From positions 40,452 to 104,451 of the forward strand of contig NZ_CAMFHX010000006.1 in the NCBI RefSeq assembly GCF_945952365.1: a stretch of 64,000 bases of DNA, given 5' to 3'. The DNA comes from an uncultured Cetobacterium sp. GTDB lineage: Bacteria; Fusobacteriota; Fusobacteriia; Fusobacteriales; Fusobacteriaceae. The translations under genes were made by a program, and so were the position numbers. The notes below the pieces were generated by a model. The model made no database searches. It saw only the letters and a program-made list of their open reading frames with translations, and was not told the origin of the DNA. Shown here piece by piece: positions 19,261 through 28,956 of this stretch (the first letter of the stretch is position 1; each line of letters opens with the position of its first letter).

Positions 19261-20895
19261 ATGAAAAAGAACAGTTTAGTATCATTTGATTTTTGGCAAA
19301 AATTAGGAAAAGCTTTGATTGTAGTAATAGCGGTTATGCCTGCGGCAGGGCTTATGGTTTCTATTGGTAAACTTCTTGGAACGAGTGGTCTTTCAATGAT
19401 TGGAAGAATTATAGAGGATATGGGATGGGGAGTTATTGTAAATCTGAATATTCTATTTGCTGCTGCGATCGGGGGATCGTGGGCAAAGGAGAAAGCTGGT
19501 GGAGCGTTTGCAGGAGTTATGGCATTTATACTTACAAATAGAATTACAGGAGCAATATTTGGAATAAATAGTGCTATTTTAAACAATCCAGATGCTGTTG
19601 TAAATTCATTAACAGGACAAGAACTGTTAGTTAAAAATTATTTTACTAGCGTTATGGGAGCTCCAGCTTTAAATATGGGAGTTTTCGTAGGAATACTATC
19701 AGGGTTTCTAGGAGCGGTACTATTTAACAAATATCAAAATTTTGATAAACTACCAAAATCTTTAACATTTTTCAATGGAAAAAGATTTGTGCCATTCACA
19801 GTTATATTCGGATCTTTTGTTATGGCAACAGTGCTTTCATTGATATGGCCATTTGCTCAATGGGGACTAAATAGTTTTGGAGAGTGGATAGCAACTTCAA
19901 GAAATACAGCTCCAGTTTTAGCACCGTTTGTATATGGAGCTTTAGAAAGATTGTTGTTACCATTTGGATTACATCATATGCTAACAATTCCAATGAACTA
20001 CACAGAGCTTGGGGGAACTTATACAGTTCTAACGGGAGCAGCAGCGGGAAGCGTTATGGCTGGTCAAGACCCTATTTGGTTAGCTTGGATAACTGATTTA
20101 AATAATTTCAAATCTATGGGAGATACAGCTGGGTATCAAAATTTATTAGAAACAGTTGTACCTGCAAGGTTTAAAGCTGGTCAAGTTATTTTATCCACAG
20201 CATCACTTTTAGGAATAGGTCTTGCTATGCTAAATAATGTGGATAGTGATAAAAAAACTCAATACAAAACGATATTTTTATCATCGATGTTAGCTGTATT
20301 TTTAACAGGAGTAACTGAACCTATAGAATTTATGTTTATGTTTGTAGCTCCAATTTTATATGTTGCATATGCAATTCTAACAGGAATAGCTTTTGCTCTT
20401 GTAGATATAATCTCTTTAAGAGTTCACTCGTTTGGTTCTCTTGAGTTATTATCTCGTTTACCGCTAATGATAAAAGCTGGATTATATAGAGATTTGATAA
20501 ACTTTGTAATAGCTTCGACTAGTTTTTTCTTCTTGAACTATTCGTTATTTAATATAATTATTAAAAAATATGATTTGCCAACACCTGGAAGAAAAGGGAA
20601 TTATATTGATGATGAGGAAACAACTTCAGAAAGAAAAGAGGTCTCTGAAGCTGGAGATGCTATTCCTGTTAAAATAATAGAACTTTTAGGTGGAAGTGAA
20701 AATATAGTTGAAGTGGATGCGTGTATGACTAGGCTTAGAGTTACAGTTAAAAATTCAGAGGCTGTTGGAGATAAAGGGCTTTGGAAAAAAACAGGTTCAA
20801 TTGGTCTTATAGTAAAAGATTGTGGAGTTCAAGCTATATATGGACCAAAAGCAGATATATTAAAATGTAAAATAATAGATATACTAGGGAGATAA
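19261..20895 (+). CDS. PTS transporter of the glucose/maltose family, EIICB
   Basis: An EIIC domain of about 420 residues (LPFGLHHMLTIPMNY, GVTEPIEFMFMFVAP) precedes a C-terminal EIIB domain with active Cys488 in VDACMTRLRVTV. It is a paralogue of malB and malX in this window. Its place between the GH13 enzyme and an EEP-family gene, with 16- and 3-base gaps, means it brings in the substrate of the GH13 enzyme, probably isomaltose-type or other alpha-glucosides. No EIIA domain is attached. Confidence 0.9.
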   Translation: MKKNSLVSFDFWQKLGKALIVVIAVMPAAGLMVSIGKLLGTSGLSMIGRIIEDMGWGVIVNLNILFAAAIGGSWAKEKAGGAFAGVMAFILTNRITGAIFGINSAILNNPDAVVNSLTGQELLVKNYFTSVMGAPALNMGVFVGILSGFLGAVLFNKYQNFDKLPKSLTFFNGKRFVPFTVIFGSFVMATVLSLIWPFAQWGLNSFGEWIATSRNTAPVLAPFVYGALERLLLPFGLHHMLTIPMNYTELGGTYTVLTGAAAGSVMAGQDPIWLAWITDLNNFKSMGDTAGYQNLLETVVPARFKAGQVILSTASLLGIGLAMLNNVDSDKKTQYKTIFLSSMLAVFLTGVTEPIEFMFMFVAPILYVAYAILTGIAFALVDIISLRVHSFGSLELLSRLPLMIKAGLYRDLINFVIASTSFFFLNYSLFNIIIKKYDLPTPGRKGNYIDDEETTSERKEVSEAGDAIPVKIIELLGGSENIVEVDACMTRLRVTVKNSEAVGDKGLWKKTGSIGLIVKDCGVQAIYGPKADILKCKIIDILGR

Positions 20896-20898
20896 AAA

Positions 20899-21690
20899 AT
20901 GAAACTACTTACTTTGAACTGTCACTCTTGGCAGGAGGAAAATCAAATAGACAAAATGAAGTGCCTCGCCGAAGTTATTGTTCAAGAGGGGTATGATATA
21001 ATAGCCTTACAAGAGGTAAACCAATTAATAGAGGATAAGATTATATATAATGATATAAGAGAAAGTAACTTTGCTTATCTTATCTGTGAAGAGTTGAAAA
21101 AAAGAGAGGTCATTTATAACTTTGTTTGGGATTATCATCACATAGGTTATGATGTTTTTCATGAAGGCACTGCAATTTTATATAAAGGTAAAATAGAAGA
21201 GCATATAAGTCATTTTGTAGGAGCATTAAAAGATACTAACTTTTGGAAAAGTAGAAAATTTACTATGATATCTCAGACTTTAGGGGAAGAGGTTGTAGAT
21301 TTTTATAACTGTCATCTTGGATGGTGGAATGATTCTGAGAATTCATTTCAGCAACAAGTAGATAATCTGTTAGAGTTTGCCAACAAAAGAGGAAATAGAT
21401 ATTTTCTTATGGGAGATTTTAATAATGACGCCAATATAAGAGGAGAGGGATATGATTATCTAATCCAAAAGGGATTAAAAGATACGTACTCTCATGCTTT
21501 AGAAAAAGATGATGGAATAACAGTTTTGGGTGTCATAGCTGGATGGGAAGGGAAGTGTAGTGCTTCAAAAAGAATAGACTTTATTTTAACCAATAGAGAG
21601 TTAGAGATAAAGTCTAGTAATGTGATATTTAATTCTAAAAATAAAGATATAATTTCTGATCATTTTGGAGTAGCTGTAGAGACTTTCTAA
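20899..21690 (+). CDS. Endonuclease/exonuclease/phosphatase (EEP) superfamily hydrolase
   Basis: The start LLTLNCHSW, IIALQEV (metal-binding Glu), FYNCHLGWWNDS, FLMGDFNNDA and a final SDHFGV are the ordered motifs of the EEP fold (DNase I / sphingomyelinase-like). It lacks a signal peptide. The gene is three bases after the PTS gene, so it is part of the sugar operon. A role on a phosphorylated sugar or nucleotide is inferred only from this placement. Its last four bases overlap the end of the convergent EAL gene. Confidence 0.85.
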   Translation: MKLLTLNCHSWQEENQIDKMKCLAEVIVQEGYDIIALQEVNQLIEDKIIYNDIRESNFAYLICEELKKREVIYNFVWDYHHIGYDVFHEGTAILYKGKIEEHISHFVGALKDTNFWKSRKFTMISQTLGEEVVDFYNCHLGWWNDSENSFQQQVDNLLEFANKRGNRYFLMGDFNNDANIRGEGYDYLIQKGLKDTYSHALEKDDGITVLGVIAGWEGKCSASKRIDFILTNRELEIKSSNVIFNSKNKDIISDHFGVAVETF

Positions 21691-21704
21691 ATTAGAAAGT
21701 CTCT
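21678..21704. terminator. Palindromic terminator across the overlapping ends of two genes
   Basis: A 12-bp perfect stem (AGAGACTTTCTA with TAGAAAGTCTCT), loop of three bases, covers the last codons of both convergent genes. The T tracts are short. Confidence 0.65.
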
Positions 21705-22994
21705 TTGAGGCTTTCCTAAAAGGAACCCCTGACCATATTCTACAGAGTTTTGAATAAGGAATTCTAAATCTTCCTCTTTTTCAATACCTTCAGCAACAAT
21801 TTTTAAACCTAAACTTTTCATAATTTTAACTAACCCTTTATAGATAACCTTTCCTTTTTGATCATCTTCATTCATAGCCAAAATTAGAGATCTATCAAAT
21901 TTAACAATATCTACTGGAAGTGTTGCAAGAAGTCCAACAGTTGAATATCCAGCAGTAAAATCATCCATAGATATAAGTATATCTTTTTCTTTTAATTTTT
22001 CTAATCTTTCAATTGTAGTTTTTGAATTGTTTAAAATCATAGTTTCTGTTATTTCAATCTCAATATTTTTTCCGTCAACTTTATAAAAATCTAAAAGATC
22101 AAAAATATATGGAACCATATCCTCTCTCATAAAAGTTTCAGAGGACATATTGAATGAAAGTCTAAAATCTTTTGTAACAGATTTTTTTTCCAAAAGTACT
22201 GCAACTTTTTTTATAGCTTCTTCAGCGATTTTATAATCAATTTTATAAACGATACCCATTTTTTCAGCTAGTGGAATAAATTCAGCAGGGCTAATAAATT
22301 TTAAATCGTTATTTTCCCAACGAGCAAGAGCTTCAGCTCCACTCAGTGAGTTGTCACTAAGGTTATATTTAGGTTGAAATACTGCATAAAATTCACTGTT
22401 TATTGAATTTTCAAGAAGAGATTTTATTTTTTCATTTCTTCGAGCCCTTTCAATAAAATTATTTGTAGCTTCTTTATACCAAAGTTCATTATTTTTTTTA
22501 ATTGCAGACATAGCCATATCAGAACACTTAAAAGATTCGTGTAATGAGATGCAACTAGATTTTTTATGATACCCTAAGGTAAATGAAGTATTATATTTTT
22601 TCATTAAAAAAGAATCAGAAAACAACTCTTTTAATTTTTCTATTTTGTCTGTTGGGGTTTTATTGGAGTGTGAAAAGATATAGAACTCATCCCCTGAGAT
22701 TCTGAAGATTTCATCTTTTTTGAAAACTTTTTTTAAAAATAAGCTAGTTTGATATAAAACAAGATCTCCCTCTTCGTGACCGTATAGATCATTAACTTTT
22801 TTAAAGTTATTAAGATTTAATAAAAAAGTGACCCCTTCACTAGAGTTTTTTGATTTACAAAACTCGTTGTATGTTTTTCTACTATAAAGTTTTGTTAAAT
22901 CATCTCTTGTTAATTGTTTTTTTACTTGTAAATATTTGAATAAAATTGCTAATTGAAATACGATGAAAATAAAAAGCATAAAATTAATGCCCAC
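21687..22994 (-). CDS. GGDEF-EAL protein, probable c-di-GMP phosphodiesterase
   Basis: One N-terminal membrane helix (about residues 4-22) is followed by a GGDEF domain in which the signature is SGDEF (RISGDEFY), so cyclase activity is doubtful. A complete EAL domain follows, with EALARW, FNMSSETF, EITETMIL, DDFTAGYST, VKFDRS, VAEGIE and QGFLLGKP. All metal and catalytic residues are present, so hydrolysis of c-di-GMP is expected. The start is GTG at 22994 with GGGGAGG upstream. It opposes the two cyclases encoded at 0.3 and 12.3 kb. Confidence 0.9.
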   Translation of the reverse strand: MGINFMLFIFIVFQLAILFKYLQVKKQLTRDDLTKLYSRKTYNEFCKSKNSSEGVTFLLNLNNFKKVNDLYGHEEGDLVLYQTSLFLKKVFKKDEIFRISGDEFYIFSHSNKTPTDKIEKLKELFSDSFLMKKYNTSFTLGYHKKSSCISLHESFKCSDMAMSAIKKNNELWYKEATNNFIERARRNEKIKSLLENSINSEFYAVFQPKYNLSDNSLSGAEALARWENNDLKFISPAEFIPLAEKMGIVYKIDYKIAEEAIKKVAVLLEKKSVTKDFRLSFNMSSETFMREDMVPYIFDLLDFYKVDGKNIEIEITETMILNNSKTTIERLEKLKEKDILISMDDFTAGYSTVGLLATLPVDIVKFDRSLILAMNEDDQKGKVIYKGLVKIMKSLGLKIVAEGIEKEEDLEFLIQNSVEYGQGFLLGKPQRDFLI

Positions 22995-23180
22995 TGTTCC
23001 TCCCCTTGAAATAAAATCATAAATAAAATGAAATGCCTCATAAATATATCATTAAAATTAAGAAAAAGCAACAGAATTTTTCAGAAAAAATACACTTTTT
23101 TTAAGTGATATGCAACAAATGGTTTTTTGTAGTTGTGTTTGTTTAGAAATGAGAAAAATATTCTTATTTGCGTATTAAAA

Positions 23181-23209
23181 AAAACCACTTCTTATTTAGA
23201 AGTGGTTTT
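23181..23209 (-). terminator. Terminator of the nar-TDT operon
   Basis: A 12-bp stem (AAAACCACTTCT with AGAAGTGGTTTT) is followed on the minus strand by T residues. It overlaps the stop codon of the TDT gene. Confidence 0.8.
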
Positions 23210-24133
23210 AATTTTTTTTAAGAAATTATAAAAAACAAATGAAATTATTCCAGTAGTGATATAAAGTTGAATTCCAGCTATATCTCTAAGTATATTTGAA
23301 TATTCCACAAGATTTATGCTGTTTAAATAAGCACTCATTCTGAATGTTGCAACTGTTCCAACAGCCATTGGGAAGGTAGTTCCTGCAAATCCTGGATGGA
23401 AGTTGAAGCTAAAGAACTTTGGAATACTCAATAGAATAGAGATCAGAGTAATGAAAACTATTCCATAAAGGAAAATAGCAACTTTAAGATTTGGGTCTTT
23501 CATAACATTTAAATAACTTATAGCACAAAGACTTGATGGTGCTAGAAGAATAGCTTTTGTATGGTAAACCATATCTGGTAATGGTTTTGTAATAAGTCTT
23601 CTAATCATAAACGGTATTATCGAGAAGAAAGCTATTAAACCATAGATTGTAACCCATTTTAATATTACAGGTTCATTCATAGCTCCACCTACAACAACCG
23701 AAACCATTATTCCATTATATGTAACAAACCAGCTAGGAACAAAAATTTCAATTTTGAAGTTTTTAATTACATTTCTATATGTAAATATACAGATAGCAAA
23801 TGCATGGAAGAAAACTCCAAATAACCATAGATTTTTACCTAAGAAAGGACTATATGGAAGTAAGAATGCTCCTATGATCATTGCTAGCATAGAGTATGTT
23901 CCATATAAACTAGCAGGAATTGTATTGCTATACTCTGCTAAAAAAGCCTCTTTGTGTCTAAAAATTTTAATTGTTGCTAAAATAAATACTACTATTCCAA
24001 TAATCATAAAAATACTTCTAAGAAGAGTAAAGTTTAGTAGTAGATAAGCATTTGCAAGAGTACATGCACCAACTGTTGTGGCGATAGCTCCTACAGGAAA
24101 ACGTTCAAGCCTATCAAGTGTTGTTTTAATCAT
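23192..24133 (-). CDS. TDT (tellurite-resistance/dicarboxylate, SLAC1-type) anion transporter
   Basis: The 313-residue polytopic protein has about ten helices and begins FPVGAIATTVGACTLANAY, the first helix motif of the TDT/SLAC1 superfamily. Members carry malate, sulfite, chloride or nitrate. It is last in the operon after narA-narB-narC, 22 bases after narC with AAAGGAG before the ATG. Transport of nitrate or nitrite is therefore an attractive inference; no other nitrate carrier is encoded nearby. A C4-dicarboxylate or tellurite role cannot be excluded. Confidence 0.8.
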   Translation of the reverse strand: MIKTTLDRLERFPVGAIATTVGACTLANAYLLLNFTLLRSIFMIIGIVVFILATIKIFRHKEAFLAEYSNTIPASLYGTYSMLAMIIGAFLLPYSPFLGKNLWLFGVFFHAFAICIFTYRNVIKNFKIEIFVPSWFVTYNGIMVSVVVGGAMNEPVILKWVTIYGLIAFFSIIPFMIRRLITKPLPDMVYHTKAILLAPSSLCAISYLNVMKDPNLKVAIFLYGIVFITLISILLSIPKFFSFNFHPGFAGTTFPMAVGTVATFRMSAYLNSINLVEYSNILRDIAGIQLYITTGIISFVFYNFLKKIKTTSK

Positions 24134-24155
24134 TTTGATCTCCTTTTATTAATTT

Positions 24156-25430
24156 TTAGTCTTTGTATTCAAATTGTTGCTCTGCATCTATATTGAAGAA
24201 GTCAGAGTAATCAATGTTAAATATTGATTTTTTTATTTTTGAAATATCGATATATAGTCTTATAAGTTGAGCCAATACTCCTGTATAAGCTAAATCTCCT
24301 TGAACGATAGCTCCATAGATATGTCCATCCTTATGAGCAATTTTTTTATAAACACCATTTTTTTCTCTAATACTTTCAATAGTCAGTCCTTCAATTTTAT
24401 CAAATGCACTATGACATCCTAAAGATAGAGTAGGAATATCAAAGAAGTTCATAGTTGATTTAGCATAGAAGAAGTCATCCATATCTCTTTCTACTCCAGC
24501 CATATTTGATGTGGCTGCAATTCCCTCTTTTACAGCTACTGACCAGATAGTTCCTCTACCACTTACGTCACCAGCACCATAAACATCCTTTACATTAGTT
24601 TCACCTTTTGGATTGAAAAGTAATCCCAATCTATCAGTGTTAATAGATGTATTTTCTAAAAATTGAATATTTGGACGAACACCTGCACAAACTATAACTA
24701 AATCTGCTGGAATATGTTCAATGTCAGTTCTATCCTCTCTAGTAGTTTCAAAATATAATCCATTTATAAGTGAATCATTTTCAGGATTTACATCAAGCCC
24801 AGTTACTTTTGAAGTGAAGTGTAAATCTACTCCATGTTCAATCATTTTTGCTTCATAGGCTAATGAAGCTTCTTTATCTAATTGAAGTGGAAGTAATCTA
24901 TCAGCCATTTCAATTAGCGAAATTTTAGCATTTACATTTTCGTTGTGTAATAATCCAACAACAGCATCCATACCGATAAGTCCAGCACCAACGACAACGA
25001 TATTTTTGCTAGTTTTAGAAAGTTCTAAAATTGTATTGCAGTCATCTAAAGATTTTAATCCAACAACATTTGTTTTCCCATGAATATTTTCAAGAGGTGG
25101 GAAAAATGGTCTAGACCCAGATGCTATTAAAACTTTATCATAAGTTACAACTTCGTTGTTATCAAGTGTAATAGTTTTATTAACTTCATCTAAAGAGGTA
25201 ACCTCTCTACCTTTCATCCAATTTATATTATTCTTTTCAAAAAAATCTTTATCTACGAAGTTAATCCCTTCAACATCTCTCATATTTCCAATATAGTGAT
25301 GAAGAATACATCTAGAGTAAATCTCTGTATCTTTTGAGATTAAAGTAATCTCTGCATTTTTATCAAGAGCTCTTAGATTTTCAGCTCCATTTATTCCAGC
25401 AGCCGAAGCTCCAATTATAACATATTTCAT
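24156..25430 (-). CDS. narC: NAD(P)H-dependent FAD oxidoreductase of the nitrate reductase operon (NarC type)
   Basis: An FAD-binding Rossmann motif (YVIIGASAAGINGAENL) lies at the start, an NAD-binding motif (VVVGAGLIGMDAVVGL) lies mid-protein, and an FAD site (DVYGAGDVSGRGT) follows. This is the class-III pyridine nucleotide-disulphide oxidoreductase fold without a redox CxxC pair. In clostridial nitrate reductase operons such a protein is thought to pass electrons from NAD(P)H to the ferredoxin-like subunit. The start is set at 25430 because GAGGAGG is just upstream; a longer frame to 25490 would overlap narB. Confidence 0.88.
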   Translation of the reverse strand: MKYVIIGASAAGINGAENLRALDKNAEITLISKDTEIYSRCILHHYIGNMRDVEGINFVDKDFFEKNNINWMKGREVTSLDEVNKTITLDNNEVVTYDKVLIASGSRPFFPPLENIHGKTNVVGLKSLDDCNTILELSKTSKNIVVVGAGLIGMDAVVGLLHNENVNAKISLIEMADRLLPLQLDKEASLAYEAKMIEHGVDLHFTSKVTGLDVNPENDSLINGLYFETTREDRTDIEHIPADLVIVCAGVRPNIQFLENTSINTDRLGLLFNPKGETNVKDVYGAGDVSGRGTIWSVAVKEGIAATSNMAGVERDMDDFFYAKSTMNFFDIPTLSLGCHSAFDKIEGLTIESIREKNGVYKKIAHKDGHIYGAIVQGDLAYTGVLAQLIRLYIDISKIKKSIFNIDYSDFFNIDAEQQFEYKD

Positions 25431-25431
25431 T

Positions 25432-25836
25432 TTAAACCTCCTCAAGAGTGATAGCAGCCATTGGGCATTTAGCCACGCATTGTGGTCCATCTGGATTATG
25501 TGTACACATATTACATTTCATAATCTCTTTTTTAGTAGCTTTATCCTCTTTTAAAGTTCCATACGGGCAGGCCATAATACACATATAGCAACTAGCACAC
25601 TTGTTTTTATCGTAAGTAACATAACCAGTTTCATTGTCTTTTCTCATAGCTCCACTCATACATGTGTAAACACACTCTGGTAAATTACAATTTCTACAGA
25701 ATATTGGCGAAAATTTAAAATCACTGCTCAGTACGACTCTATTTCTAGAGTCGGCAGAGTTGTGTGAAACTAAGCAAGCACTAACACAAGTTAGGCATCC
25801 AATACATTTACTTCTATCTATTTTTATTCTTTTCAA
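25432..25836 (-). CDS. narB: Four-cluster ferredoxin subunit of nitrate reductase (NarB type)
   Basis: The 134 residues contain four cysteine-rich motifs: CIGCLTCVSACLVSH, CRNCNLPECVYTCM, CASCYMCIMACPYG and CNMCTHNPDGPQCVAKC. This is the DMSO-reductase/HycB-type electron-transfer subunit with up to four [4Fe-4S] clusters. It lies between the catalytic and flavoprotein genes, with gaps of 11 bases to narA and 1 base to narC, matching electron flow NAD(P)H to flavoprotein to ferredoxin to molybdenum site. It has no signal peptide, so the complex is cytoplasmic. Confidence 0.9.
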   Translation of the reverse strand: MKRIKIDRSKCIGCLTCVSACLVSHNSADSRNRVVLSSDFKFSPIFCRNCNLPECVYTCMSGAMRKDNETGYVTYDKNKCASCYMCIMACPYGTLKEDKATKKEIMKCNMCTHNPDGPQCVAKCPMAAITLEEV

Positions 25837-25847
25837 GTGAATCCCTC

Positions 25848-27920
25848 CTAATTAATCTTCTCTATAGAGACAGGTGCATATTTATATGATGGCTCTTTAG
25901 AGTAAGGGTCGTATATAGAAAGTGTAAGATTATTTGTTTCTATATAGTGAATAGGTGCGTATAAAATATCATGAGGTAGATTTTCTGTAAGTAAAGCCCA
26001 GAATTTACTACTTCTACCGTTGATAGAGTGAACTAAAATCTCTTCTTGATTTTCAATTCCTAATTTCTCTCCTAAGCTTTTAGAGATATAGATGTATGAT
26101 TTATTAGATGTAGAATCATTTACATAAGTTATCTCTTTTGTTCTAGTTTGAGTATGCCATTGTCCAACAGTTCCTCTTCCAGTGTTTAAAACATATGGAA
26201 ACTCTGCATTTGTTGGAACAGGATTTTCTGTGATATCTTCAAACATGAATTTCACTTTTTTGCTAGGAGTATAGTATTCGTTATTTTCATAAAGTCTTCT
26301 CTCGTGATCAACTAAAACTTCACCTTCACGGAATGGCCATTGAACACCATATCCCTCTTCTAAAAGTTTGTAACTAACTCCAGTCATATCACAAGGAGTT
26401 CCTTTAGTAACAGCTTTCATTTTATTGAAAACTAATTCAGGAGTTTCCCATCCGTTTAGTAAATCTCCCATTCCTAAAGCTTTTCCTAAATTGTATATAA
26501 CTTCGAAATCAGTGAATCTTCCCTCTGGTTTTGGTAATACTGGGTTTAGTTTAGAGATTCTTCTCTCTGTGTTGATAAGAGTTCCCTCTTTTTGAATTCC
26601 AGATACAACTGGCAAGAATAGATCTGCTAACTCTGAACTATCAGTATTAGGATATAAATCTTGAACAACAAAAAGTTCTAGCTTTTCAATCGCTTTTTGG
26701 AATTCGTAGTTGTTTATCCAAGAGTGTCTAGGGTTTGTACAAAGAATCCAAAGAGCTTTAATCTCACCAGATATTATTTTCTCTATAATAACATTGTAAG
26801 GTAGAGTTGGCTTTGTTGGGAATATAGCAGGGTCTAATCCAAGAGCTTCTCCAACAAACTTTCTTTTAGCTTCATCAGCATACTCTCCGCCACCATAAAG
26901 TCCAGTAGTGTTACTGAATAAACGAGAACCCATAGCGTTACATTGTCCAGTTATAGAGTTAGCACCAGTTCCAGGTCTTCCGATATTTCCAGTCATAACA
27001 GCTAAGTTTATTATTCCTTGAGCAGTTCTAACAGCTTGGTAACTTTGGTTGATTCCCATCGTCCACCAGAAAGAAACAGCATCTCCTTCATGGATAAGTG
27101 TTGCTAGAGTTATAAACTCCTCTTTAGTGATTCCAACAGTTTCTTCGATATCATCTATAGAGAATTTGCTTACATGGTTTTTGAAATCTTCAAAGTTTTC
27201 AGAGAAGTTTTCTATATATGAGTTATCAATCCAATTTTTTTCGATTAAGTAGTTAGCTATAGTATAGTAAAGAACAAGATCACTTTTTGGTTTTATGCAG
27301 AAGAAATAATCTGCATTTATAGCTGTTTCACTTCTTCTAATATCGATAACGATAACTTTTTTGTTTTTATTTTTTCTTACTCTATCCCAGATGATAGGGT
27401 GAGCTACAACAGGGTTAGCTCCAGTGAAAATAATTGTGTCAGAAAGTTCGAAATCATTTAAAGTATAAGGGGGAGCATCAAAACCAAAACTTTGCTTGTG
27501 AGCTACAACCGAAGTTGCCATACAAAGTCTTGTATTTCCATCTAATTGTCCACCTACGTAGTTTCTAAAAACATGACCAACTAAAGCCATCTCTTCTAAA
27601 GCAAGTTGACCAGTACTTATAGCAGCTACACTCTCTTTACCATATTTGTCTGTAATATCTTTCAATTTTTGACTAAAAAGTGAGTAAGCAGAATCCCAAG
27701 ATATCTCCTCTCTTCCGTTTGGTGTTTTCAGTATAGGATTTTTTGGAAAATCATCAGAAGTAAGTTGCTTATCTAAGTTAAGCCCCTTGATACAGCTGAA
27801 TCCTTTATTAACAGGATATTTTTCAGAAGGAACAACCTTTTTTATAGATTCGTTCTCCACATAAAAATCCATGTTACAAGCTAGTGAACAATAGTTGCAA
27901 GTCGTTTGAATTTTATTCAT
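25848..27920 (-). CDS. narA: Molybdopterin nitrate reductase catalytic subunit (NarA/NasC type)
   Basis: The 690-residue molybdopterin oxidoreductase has an N-terminal [4Fe-4S] site (Cys8, Cys11, Cys15, Cys43) and Cys133 in [11 protein letters not shown], the position of the molybdenum ligand in Nas/Nap-type nitrate reductases. A C-terminal molydopterin-dinucleotide domain ([16 protein letters not shown]) follows. There is no twin-arginine signal, so it is cytoplasmic, as in assimilatory and clostridial fermentative nitrate reductases. It heads the operon. It needs bis-MGD, made with the help of moeA/mobAB at 1.8-4.1 kb. Another oxyanion substrate remains possible. Confidence 0.88.
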   Translation of the reverse strand: MNKIQTTCNYCSLACNMDFYVENESIKKVVPSEKYPVNKGFSCIKGLNLDKQLTSDDFPKNPILKTPNGREEISWDSAYSLFSQKLKDITDKYGKESVAAISTGQLALEEMALVGHVFRNYVGGQLDGNTRLCMATSVVAHKQSFGFDAPPYTLNDFELSDTIIFTGANPVVAHPIIWDRVRKNKNKKVIVIDIRRSETAINADYFFCIKPKSDLVLYYTIANYLIEKNWIDNSYIENFSENFEDFKNHVSKFSIDDIEETVGITKEEFITLATLIHEGDAVSFWWTMGINQSYQAVRTAQGIINLAVMTGNIGRPGTGANSITGQCNAMGSRLFSNTTGLYGGGEYADEAKRKFVGEALGLDPAIFPTKPTLPYNVIIEKIISGEIKALWILCTNPRHSWINNYEFQKAIEKLELFVVQDLYPNTDSSELADLFLPVVSGIQKEGTLINTERRISKLNPVLPKPEGRFTDFEVIYNLGKALGMGDLLNGWETPELVFNKMKAVTKGTPCDMTGVSYKLLEEGYGVQWPFREGEVLVDHERRLYENNEYYTPSKKVKFMFEDITENPVPTNAEFPYVLNTGRGTVGQWHTQTRTKEITYVNDSTSNKSYIYISKSLGEKLGIENQEEILVHSINGRSSKFWALLTENLPHDILYAPIHYIETNNLTLSIYDPYSKEPSYKYAPVSIEKIN

Positions 27921-27944
27921 AACACATCTCCTCCTTGGTATACA

Positions 27945-27969
27945 AGTATTTTATCTATTATAATACTTT
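27945..27969 (-). promoter_or_regulatory. Promoter region of the nar operon
   Basis: A TATAAT -10-like box on the minus strand (27957-27962) lies inside an inverted repeat, AAGTATT at 27945-27951 and AATACTT at 27963-27969. No clear -35 is present, which suggests an activator-dependent promoter, but this is inference. Confidence 0.4.
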
Positions 27970-27982
27970 TAAATAAAAAAAA

Positions 27983-28006
27983 GTAGTGTGATTAAAGTCA
28001 CACTAC
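27983..28006 (-). terminator. Terminator of the rbs operon
   Basis: A 9-bp stem (GTAGTGTGA with TCACACTAC), with a six-base loop, is followed on the minus strand by a long T run, just past rbsB. Confidence 0.85.
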
Positions 28007-28044
28007 GATAAAAAAGCTCAAAATTTATTCTAAATCTGTTTAAA

Positions 28045-28923
28045 CTATTGTGTTACTAGCTCTAAATCAACAGGAATGAACTCTGGAATACTTTCTTTTT
28101 TTATTATTTTATCAGCAGCATAAACACCCTCTGCACCAATTTCAGCAGGTTTTTGTGCTACAGTTGCAGCTAGTTTTCCATCTTTCACGGCTTTAACAGC
28201 ATCTTCAGTCGCATCAAATCCAACTATTAAAATATCTTTATTACCAGCAGCTTCAATAGCTCTTAAAGCTCCAAGAGCCATCTCGTCGTTATGAGCGAAA
28301 ACAGCACTAATTTCAGATTGTCCTTGAAGTATATTTTCCATAACATTAAGTCCCTTTGTTCTATCAAAATCAGCAGCTTGTTTAGCTACGATATCTAATT
28401 TCTCAGCAGCAGCTTTATTGAAACCCTTTCCTCTATCACGAGCAGCAGTCGTACCAGGAATTCCTTCAAGTTCAACAACTTTAACTGATTTTCCTTCTAA
28501 TTTTTCAATAATAAAGTTTCCAGCTAACTCTCCACCAGCAACGTTATCAGATGCAATGTGAGCCACTACTTTTCCACCATTAGAAGCTCTATCTAAAGTT
28601 ATTACAGGTACTTTACGACGGTTAGCAGCTTTAACTGATGATATAACAGCATCAGAATCTGTTGGGTTTATAAGTAAAACATCAATTTTATTTATAAGTA
28701 AATCCTCAACATTTCCTAACTCTTTAGAAGGATCGTTTTGAGAGTCTAAAACTACAATTTCATGTCCCATCTCTTTAGCAGCAGAAACAGCACCCTCTTT
28801 AAGAGTAACAAAGAAAGGATTATCTTGTGTTGAAACAACAAATCCAATTTTTGCAGCTTCTACAAGAGTAGTCATTCCTAAAACTAAAGTCATAAATCCT
28901 AAGTACCTAAATCTATTTTTCAT
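28045..28923 (-). CDS. rbsB: Ribose-binding protein of the ABC transporter
   Basis: A signal peptide (Arg/Lys-rich start, then [16 protein letters not shown]) precedes a mature protein beginning [15 protein letters not shown], the classic RbsB start. [30 protein letters not shown] and [12 protein letters not shown] are typical ligand-pocket segments. The ATG at 28923 is preferred to the TTG at 28929 because AGGTGG is six bases before the ATG. It is last in the operon, 27-33 bases after rbsC. Confidence 0.95.
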   Translation of the reverse strand: MKNRFRYLGFMTLVLGMTTLVEAAKIGFVVSTQDNPFFVTLKEGAVSAAKEMGHEIVVLDSQNDPSKELGNVEDLLINKIDVLLINPTDSDAVISSVKAANRRKVPVITLDRASNGGKVVAHIASDNVAGGELAGNFIIEKLEGKSVKVVELEGIPGTTAARDRGKGFNKAAAEKLDIVAKQAADFDRTKGLNVMENILQGQSEISAVFAHNDEMALGALRAIEAAGNKDILIVGFDATEDAVKAVKDGKLAATVAQKPAEIGAEGVYAADKIIKKESIPEFIPVDLELVTQ

Positions 28924-28956
28924 ATTCAACCACCTATTTTTTTATTTTAAATACTA

